DNA from: Polyangiaceae bacterium
GTDB taxonomy: Bacteria > Myxococcota_A > Polyangia > Polyangiales > Polyangiaceae
Assembly: GCA_022447485.1 (NCBI GenBank)
Contig: JAKVCH010000144.1
Span: 1-7,435, forward strand
Direction: 5' to 3'
DNA length: 7,435 bases
The stretch's first letter is position 1. Each line of letters opens with the position of its first letter. The translations under genes were made by a program, and so were the position numbers. The notes below the pieces were generated by a model. The model ran no database searches. It was given only the letters and a program-made list of their open reading frames with translations, and was not told the origin of the DNA. Shown here piece by piece: positions 5,925 to 7,435 of this stretch.

Positions 5925-6509
5925 CTAGCGACGGCGACCCTTTAATTTGCTGGCATCGATATCGTCGAGAAGATCATGGGGATCGAGCAATTGATTCGCC
6001 AGTTCATAGGAGGCGTCATCGTCAATCTCGAATTCATGCATGGTATCAATCCACTCCAAGATGACTTCTAAGTTGCTTCCCTTGCTGCCTCTTGCTTCAA
6101 GGATAGCGTCGACCAGTTCGCCGATCGGTTCCTCCTGCCTGAAGAAGGAAGACTCGTCGAGAGCGACTAGAGCATAGACAGATTGAGGACCTGCCCCCGT
6201 ATCCCGGCATTCGAAGTTGAGGCGTTTGAGCTCTGTTGAGCTTCTCTCACTTTCTTCTAACTTGGAGTGAAGCGCCTGGATTGCGGCTTCTGAAACTCGG
6301 TAGGCAATACCTTCACAGAGGACGCCCTCTTTCGCGATAAGAGTTGGTAGCCGGCCAGGCTTGTCGGGACTTCCCCAGTCGGTGGTTGAGTCGACTGCTA
6401 CTGCGCGCCGGTAATCTTGAATACGGCCGACCTCCTTCCCTGTGGATTGCAAGCCGTCGGCTTTGGCGAGGAAACCGTGATCGAATAGCCAGCTCTCTTT
6501 TTTACTCAT
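5925..6509 (-). CDS. ChaC-like gamma-glutamylcyclotransferase with altered substrate-loop motif
   Basis: A 194-residue protein counted from ATG 6509. It follows the ChaC pattern through most of its length. WLFDHGFL (7-14) occupies the place of the family's FGYGSL substrate loop. A G-x-P-x-KPGR segment (46-53) matches GxPxKPGR of human ChaC2. CEGIAYRV (65-72) matches WGVAYR. LEESER (85-89 region) places Glu88 where ChaC2 has its catalytic Glu83. GSKGSN (141-146) matches the late GxxGxN. Family chemistry: cleavage of glutathione to 5-oxoproline and Cys-Gly in the cytosol. The substrate loop is changed (Tyr to His, Ser to Phe) and the usual RE-K-G-G context is SE-R-S-S, so specificity may differ or activity may be lost. 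The C-terminus (about 160-194) is acidic then basic (KGRRR). GGAG 5 nt before ATG 6509 fixes the start. It lies directly after the rpsT terminator. Confidence 0.75.
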   Translation of the reverse strand: MSKKESWLFDHGFLAKADGLQSTGKEVGRIQDYRRAVAVDSTTDWGSPDKPGRLPTLIAKEGVLCEGIAYRVSEAAIQALHSKLEESERSSTELKRLNFECRDTGAGPQSVYALVALDESSFFRQEEPIGELVDAILEARGSKGSNLEVILEWIDTMHEFEIDDDASYELANQLLDPHDLLDDIDASKLKGRRR

Positions 6510-6521
6510 CGAAACTCCAAT

Positions 6522-6552
6522 AAAAAAGGGCACCTGCTCAACAGATACCCTT
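6522..6552 (-). terminator. Intrinsic terminator after rpsT, abutting the chaC-like gene's ribosome binding site
   Basis: On the minus strand an 11-bp stem (6552-6542 with 6536-6526, two G-U pairs, GGG/CCC core) closes a 5-nt loop. It is followed by an uninterrupted T-run of six (two in the stem, four beyond, 6527-6522). It lies 61 nt after the rpsT stop. The T-run ends 12 nt before the chaC-like ATG, so the GGAG of that gene starts almost immediately after the terminator. Confidence 0.85.
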
Positions 6553-6613
6553 CTCTTTTCATTCTTTAATCTCGGCATTGAGGGACTCAGCCCCGGGCCA
6601 GAAAGTAAAGGAA

Positions 6614-6880
6614 TTAGGCAGAAATTTTTGCCAGAGCGCCTTGAATACGGCTCGTGCTGCGAGAGGCAGTCTTCTGGTGAAGTACTCCCTGACTCACTGC
6701 TCTTGCTAAGGCAACAGAAGCCTTACGAACAGGCTCCTTTGCTGCTTCTGCATCGCCTGCCTCAATTGCGGCGCGAGCGGCCTTGAGGGCATGACGAATA
6801 CGGGTGCGGACAGCCTTATTGCGCTCAGTGCGAATGATACGTTGACGGTTGCGCTTCTCTGCGGAGACGTGGTTAGCCAT
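6614..6880 (-). CDS. rpsT: Small-subunit ribosomal protein S20
   Basis: An 88-residue, strongly basic protein, the normal length for bS20. It opens with MANHVSAEKRNRQ, followed by an Arg/Lys-rich helix (RTERNKAVRTRIRHALK). An Ala/Glu-rich middle helix comes next, then the characteristic GVLHQKTASR segment (65-74) and a short C-terminal helix. S20 is a primary 16S rRNA-binding protein of the 30S body. AGGA stands 8 nt before ATG 6880. It starts 15 nt after the stop of the 54-residue basic ORF, so they should share a transcript, and it ends before the intrinsic terminator at 6552-6522. Confidence 0.98.
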   Translation of the reverse strand: MANHVSAEKRNRQRIIRTERNKAVRTRIRHALKAARAAIEAGDAEAAKEPVRKASVALARAVSQGVLHQKTASRSTSRIQGALAKISA

Positions 6881-6895
6881 GATCGAAATCCTATC

Positions 6896-7060
6896 TTACT
6901 TTTCCTGAGGTTTCGCGTCGGCTGCCTTGGGGTCGTAACCTTCCGGATGCACAGGAAAAGCTGGGGTTCCAGCTTGAGCGCGAGCCTTCTTGGTGAGTTT
7001 GCCCATGGATTGACGGCGCATTTCGCGACGTGTCTTTGTATGCCTGGTGAGAGAAACCAT
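6896..7060 (-). CDS. Small basic protein of unknown function, upstream of rpsT
   Basis: A 54-residue ORF from ATG 7060 to a TAA at 6898-6896. GGAAG lies 7 nt before the ATG. The first half is strongly basic (TRHTKTRREMRRQ at 5-17, then KLTKKARAQ), a composition seen in ribosomal or RNA-binding proteins. The second half carries TPAFPVHPEGYDPK and ends in a Lys/Gln/Glu tail. I do not recognise the family. The tight spacing to rpsT (15 nt) and the composition suggest a ribosome- or rRNA-associated role, which is inference. The same frame is open upstream to a start at 7303, but that extension has no ribosome binding site as good and looks like intergenic sequence. Confidence 0.65.
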   Translation of the reverse strand: MVSLTRHTKTRREMRRQSMGKLTKKARAQAGTPAFPVHPEGYDPKAADAKPQEK

Positions 7061-7153
7061 CTTGAATCTTCCGAATATTCCGCAGTGTGCGGTGAATCTT
7101 TTCTTATCCCTATTTCGTTCCGGATGCTTGCGAAATTCGTCCTTGGTACGATT

Positions 7154-7167
7154 CAGAGAAATCTCTG
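7154..7167. promoter_or_regulatory. Dyad in the rpsT-operon upstream region (possible operator)
   Basis: CAGAGA and TCTCTG are a perfect 6-bp inverted repeat with a 2-nt centre, 94 nt upstream of the 54-residue ORF. It falls directly after a minus-strand TTGACC and before a weak TACCAA. The spacing of these hexamers is 19 nt, so if they are a promoter the dyad lies in the spacer. The -10 is poor, so this is tentative. Confidence 0.25.
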
Positions 7168-7370
7168 GGTCAATTTTGCGAGATTTTACGCCGAATGTCT
7201 CAAAAAGAGCTGAAGTCGGGGTGATGGCTCGCGGGGGACGAAAAAACCACACATAGCACTGGGCCGTGGAGGGGCGGGGAATATGAGCTACCTGCCCGAG
7301 CATGTCAACGAATCAGTACCCATTTTATGCATGTTTTTATCCATGGCAGTCCAGCGTGGGTGCATTAGGC

Positions 7371-7376
7371 TACAAT
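7371..7376 (+). promoter_or_regulatory. Candidate -10 box very close to a start codon
   Basis: TACAAT matches five of six consensus -10 positions and ends 5 nt before ATG 7382. No -35 hexamer resembling TTGACA is present 16-18 nt upstream. The geometry would place the transcription start on or next to the ATG, which is the leaderless arrangement. If the real start codon lies further downstream, such as GTG 7412, it would be an ordinary promoter. Confidence 0.35.
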
Positions 7377-7381
7377 CCGGA

Positions 7382-7435
7382 ATGGAGCAGCAAGAGACAG
7401 ATGTTCAGAGTATCGTGCAGGCTTTGGAAAAAGAT
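7382..7435 (+). CDS. Start of an unidentified plus-strand protein, cut by the window edge
   Basis: ATG 7382 opens a frame with no stop to the window end (18 codons). The residues are acidic and Gln-rich (MEQQETDVQSIVQALEKD) and look like the start of an amphipathic helix. No Shine-Dalgarno precedes the ATG; CCGGA touches it. Function cannot be judged. The start could instead be GTG 7412 in the same frame. Support comes from coding-like composition and the upstream -10-like hexamer only. Confidence 0.4.
   Translation, partial: MEQQETDVQSIVQALEKD

Larger units (their letters stand above)
7061..7381. other. Divergent intergenic region between the rpsT operon and a plus-strand gene
   Basis: This gap should hold promoters for both directions. 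On the minus strand I see a TAAAAT (7188-7183) with no convincing -35. There is also a TTGACC (7173-7168) whose best partner is TACCAA after 19 nt. Between those two hexamers sits the dyad CAGAGA-AA-TCTCTG (7154-7167). On the plus strand TACAAT (7371-7376) lies just before the next gene. I see no RNA gene or ORF with a credible start here. Confidence 0.4.

Noticed and set aside
6510..6578. N-terminal extension of the chaC-like protein to a start at 6578
   Set aside because: It would be translated through the rpsT terminator hairpin and T-run. ATG 6509 has a well-placed GGAG and begins just before the conserved domain.
6791..7213. 140-codon plus-strand frame opposite rpsT and the small basic ORF
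   Set aside because: It lies antisense to rpsT, with no ribosome binding site or recognisable domain.
7061..7303. N-terminal extension of the small basic ORF to a start at 7303
   Set aside because: The added residues look like translated intergenic DNA and cross the likely promoter. ATG 7060 has its own ribosome binding site.
1..7435. CRISPR arrays, transposon ends, tRNA or rRNA genes, defence or toxin-antitoxin systems
   Set aside because: I found no regularly spaced repeats, transposase-like proteins, cloverleaf-like segments or known defence domains on either strand by eye.

Overview
The window looks like chromosomal sequence from a Gram-negative bacterium. The most likely source is a myxobacterial or other former-deltaproteobacterial lineage (Myxococcota/Bradymonadia type). 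This is an inference from gene content: two putative lipoproteins with lipobox-type signals, one with a duplicated domain resembling the AgmX/PglI C-terminal domain common in myxobacteria, plus a PilZ protein and a compact penicillin-binding-type transpeptidase. I see no insertion sequence, phage gene, CRISPR array, tRNA or rRNA. The region reads as ordinary core and lineage-specific genes.

Layout from left to right. (1) A penicillin-binding transpeptidase-domain protein runs off the left edge on the minus strand, starting at a GTG at 658. (2) Diverging from it on the plus strand are a PilZ-domain protein (791-1123) and a putative lipoprotein that is almost all coiled coil (1191-1829). (3) Converging on these from the right is a minus-strand pair: a HAD-family phosphatase (3608-2676), then, 8 nt later, a lipoprotein with two tandem AgmX-like repeats (2667-1894). 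(4) Next is acs, encoding a full-length AMP-forming acetyl-CoA synthetase (5655-3685, minus). It has a recognisable promoter, a hairpin at the expected 5' end of its mRNA and a strong intrinsic terminator. (5) Last is a minus-strand ribosomal cluster: a 54-residue basic protein (7060-6896), rpsT for ribosomal protein S20 (6880-6614), an intrinsic terminator, and immediately after it a ChaC-like gamma-glutamylcyclotransferase (6509-5925). (6) The start of a plus-strand gene of unknown function (7382 to the edge) lies across a 321-nt divergent intergenic region.

Functionally the genes fall into cell-envelope functions (PBP-like protein, two lipoproteins, PilZ signalling), acetate activation (acs), glutathione or gamma-glutamyl metabolism (ChaC-like) and translation (rpsT plus the small basic protein). 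At both the rpsT-chaC and acs-HAD junctions an intrinsic terminator sits within about 12-30 nt of the next start codon, so downstream expression probably depends on read-through or on a promoter overlapping the terminator.

I did not find a clearly new multi-gene system. The items most worth following up are the small basic protein paired with rpsT, the minimal PBP, the ChaC homologue with a changed substrate-loop motif, and the regulatory architecture around acs.
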